This document shows, piece by piece, positions 11,044-21,399 of a stretch of DNA of 64,000 nt. Every line of letters starts with the position of its first letter. Positions within the stretch are counted from its first letter, which is position 1. The notes beneath the pieces were generated by a model. That model was not told the origin of the DNA. It saw only the letters and a program-made list of their open reading frames with translations, and searched no databases. The stretch is from Lumbricus rubellus (taxonomy: Eukaryota; Annelida; Clitellata; Crassiclitellata; Lumbricidae): assembly GCA_945859605.1 (NCBI GenBank), contig OX243822.1, positions 11,637,127-11,701,126 of the forward strand, given 5' to 3'. A program made the translations under genes and the position numbers.

Positions 11044-11300
11044 ATGCGAAAATGTATTATTTATTTGTTATATTATTTATTCACCCAGAGGCCGCCGTTA
11101 TTGTATAGGTCTATAGGCCTACTGGTTAACCTAGTCCTGCGTAGGCTACAGTCGAGGGAGAAGAGATACGGGTTGCAGTTTTGGGCAGGGTTCGCGAATT
11201 GGCATCGGCAGTTTGCTCCTAAGGTCTATGGCCCTGCCAACTGGAACAGTCTACCCAAAGAAATCCGCTGATTACATACATCAGCCACTTTAAAACCCTT
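11044..11300 (+). mobile_element. LINE C-terminal remnant
   Basis: Translation includes QSREKRYGLQFWAGF and VYGPANWNSLPKEIR, the 'GPxxWNSLP' end of L2/CR1-type ORF2. It is followed by a (CA)n tract near 11310-11328. 5'-truncated. Confidence 0.65.
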
Positions 11301-11329
11301 GCACGTGCACACACACACACACACACACT

Positions 11330-11885
11330 AATTTATATTATTTAAACTCAGCTTTCTACTTGTTAGTTAAGCTATATATAGGACCTATAGTTAAGACTTT
11401 AACCTGCATTTATACGTAACTTAGAGCCTATACTGTAGGCCCCTATAAGTGTTATACAGTCATAAAAGACTCATAATAACGTATAGTAGCCTATTAGTCC
11501 CCTTATCTAATCACAACACACCATCCTGTATATTACAGTGTATAACTTCTTGAAGTAAGCTAATATAGGCCCCTACTAAGCAGGATTCGTTCCTTTTAGA
11601 GTGCACTGCCTATTGCTCCGTAATCTGTCTTCTAACTCCTTTTCCGAATGAGTTAATAAGTTAATTATAACATGTGTTATAGGCCTACCTATAGGCCTGT
11701 GTGTTATGTGTTGTGCTATGTTCTGAATATTACCGGTACGTCTTATTGTGGAACAATAAATAATTTTGAATGTGAAAAAATGGCTACTTCTCTCGTCCGA
11801 TTGCATTATTCTACATAATAATGAATAGTGCATAACATATATAAATATATATGATATATATCAAATCGTATGAAACGGCGCTATA
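11330..11885. other. no recognisable gene
   Basis: AT-rich unique sequence with TAGGCCTA motifs (e.g. near 11677) and no open frame with a family signature. Confidence 0.5.
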
Positions 11886-11887
11886 CC

Positions 11888-12075
11888 GTGACGACCGGTT
11901 GTTACGAACTGTCAGAAGACAGACTAATTGGAATGGTACGTAGCCTATACGCGATGGTATATTGGTGCCTAGGCTATAATAATTATTGCTGTTTATATAC
12001 ATGTAGGTCAATTTCAAAGAGCCTGCGGATCAGCGAAGTCTCTATAAAGGCAACAACCACTGCATTGATACATGT
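11888..12075 (+). repeat. dispersed unknown repeat, copy A
   Basis: It shares two blocks with sequences at 27035-27185 and 27390-27520. The left block is like TTGTTA(T/C)GAA...AGACTAATTG. The right block is like CAGCGAAGTCTCTATAAAGG. Spacing between blocks varies. No coding potential. Confidence 0.6.
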
Positions 12076-12460
12076 AAAGTAACTATAGCGCGAATTTTTG
12101 TGGCATCTGCCACGTGGTGAAGAATTCTGGGACTAAATAATGCAAAATAAAATAAATATGTTAAGGTGCAGTAACCGTTTATTGCCGCATTATTAACGTG
12201 GGACCAAAATAGGAAGAAGTTGGATTTAGCATGTCAAGAGCAGAGGATCTCATCAGAAGTATAGATGTCTGGAGAGCCTCATCGTCGTCGCACGACTGAC
12301 GGAAGAGAGCAAAGAAAGAAGAAAAGAAATAGGTATATACATATACACTACGGAGACCAAATGATTCTAAAACAATACTATAGTCAGAAGATGTTGTTGC
12401 AAGTCTGCACGTGCATTAATATCGATACTGCGTTATGTCAGTTTTAGAAAAATGTACGAA

Positions 12461-12632
12461 GATAATCATCATCATCATCATCATCACCACCACCATCATC
12501 ATCATCATCATCACCACCACCATCATCATCATCATCATCATCATCATTATTATTTTTACATTATCATTATCATTATTATTTTTACATTATCATAATCATT
12601 ATCATTATTATTATCATTATCATTATTCATGA
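12461..12632. repeat. CAT/CAC then ATT-rich microsatellite
   Basis: About 170 bp of ATC/ACC trinucleotides passing into ATT-type repeats. The open frame across it (long Ile runs) is a repeat artefact. Confidence 0.9.
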
Positions 12633-12639
12633 GTCGATC

Positions 12640-13650
12640 AAGGCATTTATCTGTGTGCATACGGCCCCATCATATGCATCCAACAGTTATCTCGTGTAAA
12701 CATGTATCTATAGTGAAAATAAACAGTTGCAACATGAGGAAGCAGAAAGCATAGCTACTTTGATCTTAACGACACAAAAGATGGTCATACACGAGAGATA
12801 ATAGCCTACATGTAGCAGTAACTGCTGACGACAACAGCCGGAAGCTGCCATAGGCGCTCTCTATAATTAATGATCGAATGAAAATAATCAATAGGCCTAA
12901 GCTTACTGTTTTAACATAAGGTAAGAAGAATGGATAAATTTAACACATTGAGCGCCACGGATATTTCCCCGCTACGCCAAGACATTATGCGCAAACTTTT
13001 CAACATAGGAAATTCATCGAAACAATGTTAACAGTTTCGTTTCGTTTACAACTCAACTGGGTAGGCCTACCTAGCCTACATCTTTTCAAACTTGCTTAGG
13101 GCCTGTATGTAAGTTTGCCTCGTGTGCACATTAGTTAACTGGTTAAGCTTTTGTTCTGTGGCAACTATTCGCTTATAATATAATGTAGGCCTATATAATA
13201 TTATGTGTATTCAAACTTAAACTTTTAGTTGTAGGCCTATCCCTATCACCTTCGTATCACTGTAGGCTATATTTCATTGTTTATTCTCGGATGACGCACG
13301 CTAGCGGGCTTAGGCCTATTTAGGCCTCTCACTTACAGGGACGTTACTAGAGTTGGGCTGAAGCCCCCAAAATAAATCAAGCCGTTGTGTGCTTACGGCT
13401 AAATACATTACGGCACCACAATAGACTCGTCATGCTCAAGGCTTAAGCTCCCTCAACCCCCAAACCCCCAATCCTAGTTACGGTACATCTCTGCTCACTT
13501 AGAAGCAAAATTAGCCTATATTTGCAATCTATTGGGTCTACATCTGTCTGTTATACTATTTTACCATTGATTTCAATTTTTAAAAAGACTGTGGTTAGGC
13601 CTATATAGCCTAATTATGTTTATGGTATAATACAATCCGGATTCTAAAAT
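12640..13650. other. no recognisable gene, TAGGCCTA-rich
   Basis: About 1 kb with no gene or identifiable transposon. It contains a cluster of TAGGCCTA and relatives near 12890, 13061, 13182, 13230, 13308 and 13594, the highest local density in the window. Confidence 0.6.
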
Positions 13651-13654
13651 GGAT

Positions 13655-13745
13655 TCTTGGCTTGTCTTGCCTTGCCTTGAATCTTCCTCGACACGAGGGT
13701 TGGTCGCATTTTGGACAATTCTTCTCCATTCTCGCCTGTCTCAAA
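13655..13745 (-). mobile_element. LINE C-terminal stub
   Basis: The minus strand translates as DRREWRRIVQNATNPRVEED, the extreme C-terminus common to several non-LTR retrotransposons. Only this end is left. Confidence 0.55.
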
Positions 13746-14044
13746 ATGGATTCTGATTTTTTAGAGCAATCTCACTGTTTGCGACCACCGACTAATTAAA
13801 AGATCGTCCCGAGTCGCCTCGGTTGGGAAAGGGGAGCACATCAGGTTAGATTTTATGTGAACGTGAGGGAGGAATCAAGTGCAATGCTCTAGCTATGCAA
13901 ACTCTAGAGAAATACAGAAGAAAATTTCTCAGTCAGCAATTGAAAATCTAGTTTAGCTGACTGTTCAGTTCCAAAACTGCAGTTCCCAGAGCAGTGATTA
14001 TGAGGGTAAAAAGAGTGTCCCGACGCCCCTTATGTTAAGAGATC

Positions 14045-14265
14045 CTGCGTGGCCGAGTGGGTTGTAGCCCGCTCGACACGCCGGCGGCCCGGGTTCGATT
14101 CCCGGTCGGTCGGTTTATCAGAGATTAATTTCTCGGATCTTTACTGCGGGTGGCTCAGTCGCAATATAAACGTGGAGTGTGAGGTTGTACTCTGCCTCCG
14201 ACACTAATCATCTTCGATATGAAACAGTGTCGTTAAGCCCGAAGTACTACTACGGTACTACCTTA
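14045..14265 (+). mobile_element. tRNA-derived SINE (second family)
   Basis: The head has an A box (TGGCCGAGTGG) and a B box (GGTTCGATTCC) with a tRNA-like layout. It is followed by an unrelated ~150-bp body ending in text like gttaagcccgaagtac. No cloverleaf with a proper acceptor stem is evident, so a SINE is preferred over a tRNA gene. Confidence 0.65.
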
Positions 14266-14479
14266 TGTTATATAAGTGGTTATAATATATGCGACAATGT
14301 AGAGCCGGTTCGTTCTCTTTGGTTGGTCCAACAACTTGGAATGGGCATCCCTTGACTACGCGATATCTCCCATTTGAACTGTTCTAAATTTCACTAACTG
14401 TCGAAGACTGTTTTATCGTTTGATATTGGCAGGGAGAGCCTCTTAGTAAGAACCCTGAAAGAACACTACATAAATTCTA

Positions 14480-14484
<5 letters not shown>

Positions 14485-14514
<30 letters not shown>
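14485..14514. repeat. (ATTG)n microsatellite
   Basis: About seven tandem ATTG units. Confidence 0.9.
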
Positions 14515-14517
<3 letters not shown>

Positions 14518-14525
14518 GTGCTTTC

Positions 14526-14935
14526 CAGGTCGTGCGGGCAAGGTGAGAATTGCCGGGGGGACATGGGCGGGGGTTTCAACTCCGAGTCTTTCTTACAGCC
14601 CCACAGTAAAGTCTGTTTTTCACACCCCAGTCTTCTTGGTCTAGACGTTGTGGAGGGGAGTGAACGAGCGGTCGAAAGACGATCCCCGAGGCGTGACAGT
14701 TTGGGCAGACGACTAAGTCACCGACGTCCTTTTTCATCGACCAAAATTTCTGGCTGCCTTTTTTTAGTCATTTTGGTCGAAATCTCTTGAAGACATCATT
14801 TTCCCTGTCAAAAGAGGTGATGATCTTTTCATTTCTTAAATATTGGGAGAGGGGACATGAGCATGAACGGTCCCCCACCACTAACATTGATGACCGTCCC
14901 CTCGATCTGTCTCTCAAGTCTCCGCCCATGATCTG
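14526..14935. mobile_element. MITE remnants
   Basis: Near 14540 there is GGTGAGAATTGCC, an end of the MITE family at 33953. CATGGGCGGG near 14562 and CCGCCCATG near 14925 match the ends of the MITE at 24939-25339. It looks like one or two damaged MITEs. No clear target duplication was found. Confidence 0.4.
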
Positions 14936-15247
14936 GAGAACGGTCAGACTGCTTATCCAGTGTTGTCCACGGCCGAGAAGATGCATGGTCCATAACCATC
15001 CACGTAAATCAAGCAAATACAATTTTTGACTGTTTCTATTTCGAGATACCAAAACAAGTTCCAACTTATATCAATGAATCAAGCCGCACACAATGTCACT
15101 AAAAGCATTGGCTGCATTTACAGAAAATATAACAATAAAGAAAAAACGTCCACGTTTCACAAAGACTCACGTGTGCAATTGTGCATGTAGCGTATATGTA
15201 GATATTGGCCAACGGATTTATTTATTTATTATTTATTATTTATTTCT

Positions 15248-15447
15248 CGCATTTGTTATAGCGTCCCTTCAAACTCCCTACTCAGAGACGTCCCCGACTA
15301 CAGCGCCAACATAGCATCGGAGTATCACGCCGAAGCAAGTGAAGGACTTGCTCAAAGTCTCTATACGCGGCGGTTTGAGGTTGGTTCGAACCTTCAACCC
15401 TCCGGCTGCACGGCAACGAACATACCTACTAAACCACCGCGCCCCAC
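15248..15447 (-). mobile_element. tRNA-derived SINE-1 copy
   Basis: On the minus strand it starts with a GCGCGGTGG head, has a B-box-like GGTTCGAACC, and a body with GAGCAAGTCCTTCACTTG-type text. It ends in the shared GGGACGTCTCTGAGTAGGGA-type tail. It lies just past the stop of GPCR-2. Confidence 0.75.
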
Positions 15448-15563
15448 AATTTAATGAATGAAAGGACTCCATGCTTCGTGCGAAAAGGCTTCCACTGAAA
15501 ATGATAGTAGTCGAACAACAGGTAAAGCGATGGAAACACAGTCCAGCAATACGTCGTTGTACT

Positions 15564-17213
15564 TTACCCCTTTGCCGATGATGCCACTACCCTGACTGTG
15601 CTGCGCGTCTCGTATCTGCTCTGTGCGCTTTGGTTGTTGGTCTTTCGACGACATGGTAGGAATGTTTCTAGAAAGGCCTCTCTGAATTTCCGACCGCTGA
15701 CAAAGTACACGATGAATTCAAAGGCATTGTTGGCATTGTAGCACAGCACACTGACACAATGAAACAGTTCTAAGATGGAATACTTCTCCTTTGACAGCGC
15801 GGTCATGTCTGTTGTGGCATAGATGATGAATAGGACGTCGATTGGGAGGTTGAGTGTAAGAAACATGGCGCTAATTCCGAACAGCATGATTGTGGTGGAT
15901 GCCATTGGTTTCGAGGCAGAGGCTGCTGCTCCCATCTGTGTTTTGCGTTCCCAATTGGACTTAAGGATGCGAGTGATAGTGAGAATGTTGCCGATCAGGA
16001 TGGCTAGGAATGGCAAACCATTTTCGACCACAACGCAATATACAACCCACATGCCATAGTACAAATGAGTCCAGTAATTACTGACACTCCTGCAAGAGTA
16101 CACGACCTTTGTTATGTTAAAGACATCAGAGCTCACTGTAGTTGGTACAAGATCGAAAGCCAGAAATAGGAAGGTTTGCGGGGGTAGAAGAATTATGACG
16201 ATTGTGACCCAAACGATTACGATGCGACGTTTGCTGCACAGCTCTTTACAGCGGAAAGGAAACCACAGAGCAATGGTTCGCTCAACTGTCAACAGGATCA
16301 AAGTGTAGGAGGAGATTTGGGTTAGGTAGAATGCTAAAGGATAATATACTTTACAGCTGAATCTTGAGGCATCTTGAATTGGGTTCCCAAACGCCGCTGT
16401 CAGCCACATACTCATCAGGTGCGAGTTGAGAACGGCAATGTCCATCACGGATAAAGCGGTCAGGAGGAATCCAGTGGACGAGTGACGAAAATGACGATGT
16501 CGGAAGGTGATAACCGAGACGAGGTTTCCGATAGTTCCGATGATGATTAGGAATGGAGGGACGCGTGAGTACAGCGTCGCTGTAACTCTGTCTTGCCAGA
16601 AATGTTCATTCGCAAGTGAAGTTGTGGCATTTCCATGTGTTTCAACTGTTGCATTGTATGATGCATTCAAAGTGGGGTCAAGTTCCCAGGAATCCTTGCC
16701 TTTCAGGTTTCCTTCGTCTGTGCTGTTCTTGTGCAAGTTATTTGCACGCGTGACGTCGCTGTCATTGCCAGTTTCAACCGTCGAATCATTCTGAGAAACT
16801 TTGATTTCTGTTTGTGTAAAAACTGTCGGAATTGTTGTAGGTTCTGTTGTATCATCAAATTCAGCAAGCGGATCCAACGTCTCCGTTGCAGGCGATTGAG
16901 TATTGACGTTCGTAACGCCACCGACGACATTAGGACTGGTCTGATTAATTTGCGTTAAATTGAGTTGGCGGTTGGTTGCATAGCTACGTGTGGTAGTGGC
17001 GTAGTTACTGGTGGTAATGGAGTACCAAAGAGATAAGCATCCTTCTGTGCATATGACTGTAGAGCGATCTTGGGCTGCAACGCCTGTGCTCTGCTTGGTG
17101 TCGAAGTCGGTCACTGAGTCAGCGGTTGATCCAGTGACTGTAACAGACTGCGCAACTACGCAATAAAAGCAGATTTGGAGAATGTTTCTGGTGAGCATGG
17201 TAATGAAGACCAT
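15564..17213 (-). CDS. orphan class A GPCR with long ectodomain (GPCR-2)
   Basis: Intronless, 549 residues, intact. The ATG at 17213 aligns with the starts of the other copies; the frame continues upstream only by a GTG. The signal-peptide-like leader ends near CVVAQS. The ectodomain (~30-217) has the cysteine pair CTEGC and many N-x-S/T sites. TM1 begins at ~218 (PPFLIIIGTIGN). E311-R312-T313 replaces DRY. ECL2 is YSCRSVSNYW, ICL3 is SNWERKTQMGAAA, TM7 is NANNAFEFIVYF instead of NPxxY, and helix 8 is GRKFREAF with LPCRRK. Landmark positions are the same as in GPCR-1. It is the closest relative of pseudogene GPCR-3, with which it forms an inverted pair. Ligand and coupling are unknown. Confidence 0.9.
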   Translation of the reverse strand: MVFITMLTRNILQICFYCVVAQSVTVTGSTADSVTDFDTKQSTGVAAQDRSTVICTEGCLSLWYSITTSNYATTTRSYATNRQLNLTQINQTSPNVVGGVTNVNTQSPATETLDPLAEFDDTTEPTTIPTVFTQTEIKVSQNDSTVETGNDSDVTRANNLHKNSTDEGNLKGKDSWELDPTLNASYNATVETHGNATTSLANEHFWQDRVTATLYSRVPPFLIIIGTIGNLVSVITFRHRHFRHSSTGFLLTALSVMDIAVLNSHLMSMWLTAAFGNPIQDASRFSCKVYYPLAFYLTQISSYTLILLTVERTIALWFPFRCKELCSKRRIVIVWVTIVIILLPPQTFLFLAFDLVPTTVSSDVFNITKVVYSCRSVSNYWTHLYYGMWVVYCVVVENGLPFLAILIGNILTITRILKSNWERKTQMGAAASASKPMASTTIMLFGISAMFLTLNLPIDVLFIIYATTDMTALSKEKYSILELFHCVSVLCYNANNAFEFIVYFVSGRKFREAFLETFLPCRRKTNNQSAQSRYETRSTVRVVASSAKG

Positions 17214-17325
17214 GACCAACGACAGCACGGATATGGAGTAGGATATTTATGCGATCTGGTCTTCGTTTGTCTAAGAGGAAAGTCGCTTCTGCTCCGAGAG
17301 TAAGGATATTTCAGTTTGCTCGAGA
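17214..17325 (-). promoter_or_regulatory. conserved leader upstream of GPCR-2
   Basis: Nearly identical over about 100 bp to the region before GPCR-3. Both contain CTCTCGGAGC, GAAGACCAGATCGCA and AAATATCCTACTCCATATCC in the same order. Likely 5'UTR plus proximal promoter retained since the duplication. No strong TATA box is obvious. Confidence 0.55.
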
Positions 17326-17479
17326 TCTATTGTCAATAAAAATTAAACATACCATGTGTTAGAGTCAGTTTTAGACGAACACATAATTATGCCTATGTTC
17401 TCGTCATTTATTTCTCTCATCATCATTCTAATCATTGTCGTCGGCAATCGGTATTATCATTATCCACGTCGTCTTTATT

Positions 17480-17880
17480 CATTCAATCATTCATTTCAGA
17501 CATTTGTATAGCGCCTCTTCAAGTGTATCTACTCAGAAGCGCTCCCGACCCAACCACGGCTAAAGAGTACAGTCTTAAGAGCAGAGTAGAAAATAGCCTC
17601 AAAGGCTCTAGGATTAGACGTAGTTCCACAGGGAGCCCATTCCAGGTTGCAGGACCAACAACAGAAAAGCACAGCGCTGCGCAATAGAAGTGCGTGACCG
17701 GAGGGAAAAGAAGCTCAGCCTGTTTAGAGAGCGGAGAGAGCCACGGCGCTCGACGTTTAGGGTGGAACAGCAGAGCCCTTGCAAATAGACGAGCCACACC
17801 CGCAAGACAGAGCCAAACCAAGGAAGATATTGGGTATGTGACCCTTTGTGAGATAGGGAGCCAGCGCAAGACGTCCCGTC
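17480..17880 (-). mobile_element. L2-like LINE 3' part
   Basis: Minus-strand translation reads RWLPISQRVTYPISSLVW and CFSVVGPATWNGLPVELR, the end of L2-type ORF2, with one frameshift. The tail runs GAGCGCTTCTGAGTAG to GAGGCGCTATACAAATG and ends in ATTGAATG-type repeats. A second, inverted copy of its middle part is at 19955-20075. The tail resembles that of SINE-1. Confidence 0.8.
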
Positions 17881-17886
17881 ATCATG

Positions 17887-18115
17887 CGGGGCGCGGTGGC
17901 GTAGTGGTGGGTTCAGTGCCTTGGAGCCGGAGATACCATGTCAGTTTCGAATCCACCTCGTGTCACCGCGTAGGGACCTTGAGCAAGTCTTTCACTAGCA
18001 ATTGCTTGTGCGTTTCGGTGTGAAACTCCGAAGCAGTGTCTGCGCTGTAGTAGGGAGCGCCTCTGAGTAGGGACCTTGAAGGGGCGTTATAGAAAATGCG
18101 AGACATAAAAGTATA
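17887..18115 (+). mobile_element. tRNA-derived SINE-1, best-preserved plus-strand copy
   Basis: The A-box region is GGCGTAGTGGTGG and the B box is TTTCGAATCC. A body of ~90 bp follows (CTTGAGCAAGTC, CAATTGCTTG). The tail GAGCGCCTCTGAGTAGGGAC..GGGGCGTTATAG matches the L2-like LINE tail next door. It is directly abutted by the L2 fragment. Confidence 0.82.
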
Positions 18116-18439
18116 AAAGAAGCATAATCATACATAGGCCTACATACAATGCATGGACGCTATAGCAAACGCGGGACATAAAGAATTTTTTTTTAAAAAG
18201 CATACACAATTACACATGAATACATCTAGCTAAGTAGCTTCTAGACTTGTCTATTTGTTAAAGACGCCTAATCGGCCTTGATGTCTTTGAAAGAGATGTG
18301 AATATAGACCTAATCATATTATGTAAGGATATGGAGTAATCTCCTGGGATATCATGGAGGAATAAGAGAACAAACGATTCAGCCCTTGATGAGCTAGAAG
18401 TTTTAATAGGGGCATGATTGTCATTAAACCAAATAGCCA

Positions 18440-18700
18440 CAAGACAAAAATTGGCGTATTTTGGCCATGTGATGCGTGCGGATTGTTTGGAGATGGCGAT
18501 GATGTTGGTGACTTGGCGTGTGGAGAGGGGACGAGGAGAAGAGAACGACCGAGGACTAGGTGAATGGAGTAGGTGCACAGGAGAACAGCGATGAATCTCG
18601 CACAGCTGAGAGAGGCGACAATGGACAGGAGAGAATGGCGAAGACTGGTGACATTGAGACATGGCGGTCGCTAGGGTTCCACGAGCCGACAGCACAAGAT
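18440..18700 (+). mobile_element. LINE C-terminal remnant
   Basis: Frames read KLAYFGHVMRADCLEMAM and later NLAQLREATMDRREWRRLV, the post-RT C-terminus of an L1/RTE-like element. Frameshifts lie between the parts. No RT core nearby. Confidence 0.6.
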
Positions 18701-18714
18701 GAAAAGGCGACATT

Positions 18715-18930
18715 ATCTGAACTTACCACTCCGTCTTACTCGTATGGCTACGAGAGAAATTTTACTCTGCCGCAATCTGTTCCAGCTGGTTTCGTCAAAA
18801 CCACGCTGGCGTTCCAACAAGATCTGCACTCGTCCCTTTCTCATTGCGATAGGCCTATAGCTTTCGCTTTTATAGAGACTTCGCTAAACCGCAAACTCTT
18901 TGAAGTGCGCAAAACATCCATCTAATACTA
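18715..18930 (-). repeat. left arm of an inverted repeat pair
   Basis: About 70 bp (18720-18790) reappears in inverted orientation at 20079-20147. The shared text includes GCCATACGAGTAAGACGGAG. On its outer side (18840-18890) lies a minus-strand copy of the AGCGAAGTCTCTATAAA block of the dispersed repeat, with an adjacent TAGGCCTA. Confidence 0.7.
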
Positions 18931-19272
18931 ATTTACCCTCACGTTGCTAACTTCAATTAGCCAGGCTTCGAATATTTCACAACAACCGCAAATCACGTCT
19001 GTGCACGACTCCAAACGGCATCTTTGTGAAATTAAGCGTGTATATGGTTGTGTGTAAATATTTTTCATTTTCCGAAATAATTAAATTTTCAATTTAATCA
19101 TCTGCATCGGTCGCTATTTGCTAATTGCGTGCCACTGACAGCTTTCTCAACGTCACGTCATCTCGTGGTTTGTAGCATTATACCTGATTAGCTGCACAAC
19201 TGTTCAAGAACCATCCTGCTAATGCCATGACATTACGCCATTAAAACGACAGCAAATTTTTTTATTACACCC
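18931..19272. other. no recognisable gene, axis of inverted duplication
   Basis: AT-rich sequence between the two inverted arms. It has no open frame or repeat I can name. Confidence 0.45.
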
Positions 19273-19280
19273 GTATTCAT

Positions 19281-19501
19281 GGGCGGACACAGAATTTTTG
19301 TTTTTGTCGTCACACAGTACATTTTCCCTGTTACTCTTCGTCGCCTTTCCTGTTCACCCTCTGCAAACCCTCGTGGCTAAGGACCGAACTGATGGGGAGT
19401 GGAGGCCACGTCCACTTTCCACACCATAATGGCTGGTGAAAAATAAAGAAATCTTGAAATGGGGGTGGCCGGATTGCCCTCTGGATCCGCCCTGCCCTAT
19501 G
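19281..19501. mobile_element. hAT-type MITE
   Basis: Ends GGGCGGACACAG and CTGGATCCGCCC are imperfect inverted repeats. An 8-bp direct repeat gtattcat flanks it (19273-19280, 19502-19509). Related in terminus to the MITE at 52014-52333. Confidence 0.75.
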
Positions 19502-19745
19502 GTATTCATACCTGCAACGAACTGAACCATAAAAGTAGGGCCTAACTGTTTTGTCTGGATATTGTTTTTTGTAACACTGACTACCAAAGGGGGTGGGTGG
19601 GTGGTAACCACCCTCTGGATAATGGGTTTGGTTTGAGATATCATAAGTTGTAATACACCAACTGTTTTCAAGTCTAGCCTCTCAAAAAAGACTAGCTAAC
19701 TTGTATCACTTTTCCTTAATTAATATCAATAAATCTAATCAAAAA

Positions 19746-19942
19746 CCACTCAGAGGCGCTCCCGACTACAGCGCGGACACTGCATCGAAGTTTCACACCT
19801 AAACGCGTGCACAAGCAATTGCTAGTGAAAGACTTGCTCAAGGTCCCTACGCGGTGACATGAAGTTGATTCGAACCTGACATGGTATCTCCGGCTCCAAT
19901 TAAGGCACTGAACCCACCACTACACCACCGCGCGCCGCATGA
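19746..19942 (-). mobile_element. SINE-1 copy
   Basis: Reverse complement gives the CGCGGTGG head, a B-box-like TTCGAATC, the GAGCAAGTCTTTCACTAG body and the GAGCGCCTCTGAGTGG tail. Its junction with the L2 piece at 19955 mirrors the junction at 17880/17887, so both belong to the same duplicated block. Confidence 0.78.
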
Positions 19943-19954
19943 TGACGGGACGTC

Positions 19955-20075
19955 TTGCGCTGGCTCCCTATCTCACAAAGTGTCACATACCAAATATCTT
20001 TCTTTGTTTGGCGCTGTCTTGCGGGTGTGGCCCGTCTATTTTGCAAGGGCTCTGCTGTTTCACCCTAAACGTCAT
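19955..20075 (+). mobile_element. L2-like LINE piece, inverted copy
   Basis: It matches 17750-17880 in opposite orientation (shared GCGCTGGCTCCCTATCTCAC and CTTGCGGGTGTGGC). It marks the right arm of the inverted duplication. Confidence 0.8.
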
Positions 20076-20078
20076 GCG

Positions 20079-20150
20079 CCAGCTAGAACAGATTGCGCAG
20101 AGTAAAATTTCGCTTGTAGCCATACGAGTAAGACGGAGTGGTAAGTTTTC
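20079..20150 (+). repeat. right arm of the inverted repeat pair
   Basis: Inverted copy of 18720-18790. It reads AGAACAGATTGCGCAGAGTA and ends at CGGAGTGGTAAG. Confidence 0.75.
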
Positions 20151-20315
20151 ATAAAATAATTAGGCCCAGAGCCTTCTATTACTGCTCTGATTAGGCCTAT
20201 GATAGGCCTATTTACCTGTCTTTCAAGGCATCTAGGCCAATTAGGCGTCTTTAAGGAATCGACAAGAAGCTGCATGTATTATAATTATGTAGACCTTTGT
20301 TATTTTTTTTCAATT

Positions 20316-20540
20316 TATGTCTTGCTTTTGCTATAGCGTTCCTTTAAACTCCCTATACTAGCAAGCGCTCCCGGCTAGAACGCGGACACTGCATCGGACT
20401 TTTACCCCGAAACGCACCAGCAATTGCAAGGGAAGGACTTGCTCAAGGTCCCTACGCGGTGACATGAGGTGGATTCGAACCTGACATGGCACCTCCGGCT
20501 CCAAGGGACCGAACCCACCACTACACCACCGCACCCAGCA
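20316..20540 (-). mobile_element. SINE-1 copy
   Basis: Full-length-looking minus-strand copy with a GGTGCGGTGGTGTAGTGGTG head, box B GGTTCGAATCC, and a GGGAGCGCTTGCTAG tail followed by AT-rich sequence. Confidence 0.82.
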
Positions 20541-20847
20541 TAAAGAATGCGATCTATGGATTGAAGCAGATGCAACATGTGGTCAGAAGAAAATGTATTT
20601 TGAATTTGGCACACAGAGAAGAAGTTGAATAACGCAAGTCATAGCACCTCCCAACGACCTTCGAGTCAAGATAGACGTTCTCAGTTGCGTCACGCGTCAA
20701 AACCCCTTCAGAATCTACGATTTCACAGTTGATAGGACTAAAATAGGGCTTTTGCTTTCTATGTATATTTTGCTATCTGTTGGTACTAACCAAGGATAGT
20801 GAAGAGCAAGGCTGCTCTGCGTAGATATAGGCCTAGATATAGATATA

Positions 20848-20856
20848 GATCGCGCG

Positions 20857-20904
<48 letters not shown>
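20848..20904. repeat. CG/CT then (TC)n microsatellite
   Basis: A GCGCGCTCGCTCG run passes into about 35 bp of TC repeats directly beside the next SINE. Confidence 0.9.
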
Positions 20905-20907
<3 letters not shown>

Positions 20908-21082
20908 CGGAGGCGCTCCCGAATGCAGAGCGGACACTGCATTGGAGTTTCACGCTGAAGCGCTGAACCATTACGAGCGACGGACTTTCCAAGGTCCCTA
21001 CACGGTGGCTTGAAGGTGGATTCGAACCTCGAACCTTCCGGCTCCAAGGCAACGACGCCACCACTACACCACCACGCCCCAC
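20905..21082 (-). mobile_element. SINE-1 copy
   Basis: Minus strand shows the GGCGTGGTGGTGTAGTGGTG head, a GGTTCGAATCC box B and a GGGAGCGCCTCCGAGTAG tail, which borders the TC microsatellite. Confidence 0.8.
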
Positions 21083-21299
21083 AAATACGTATCCATTGCT
21101 GACAAATGCCTGGCGTAAGAAATGATTATTATCATGAAGACGATGGCAACGATGAATAGGCCTACGATGTTGAAGATGATGATTATAATGAAGAGAGAAA
21201 GAAAGGATGGGAACATGACTGTATACGTTCTTCTTACACATACGTGTAGGCCTAGTATGTTTCATTTTTAATCATTATAGAGCTCGAAGAAACTGAAAT

Positions 21300-21399
21300 C
21301 CAGATATCCTTTCTCTCGGAGCTGAAACGACTTTACTCTTGGATAAAAGAAGACCAGATCGCAGAAATATCCTACTCCATATCCGTGCTGTCGTTGGTC
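21300..21399 (+). promoter_or_regulatory. conserved leader upstream of GPCR-3
   Basis: Near-identical to the GPCR-2 leader in inverted orientation (CTCTCGGAGC, GAAGACCAGATCGCAG, AATATCCTACTCCATATCC). It is still well conserved although the gene behind it is broken. Confidence 0.55.

Noticed and set aside
12435..12632. Open frame with long isoleucine runs
   Set aside because: Translation of a CAT/ATT microsatellite.
14045..14115. Possible functional tRNA gene with good A and B boxes
   Set aside because: No proper acceptor and anticodon arms, and a long SINE-like body follows directly.
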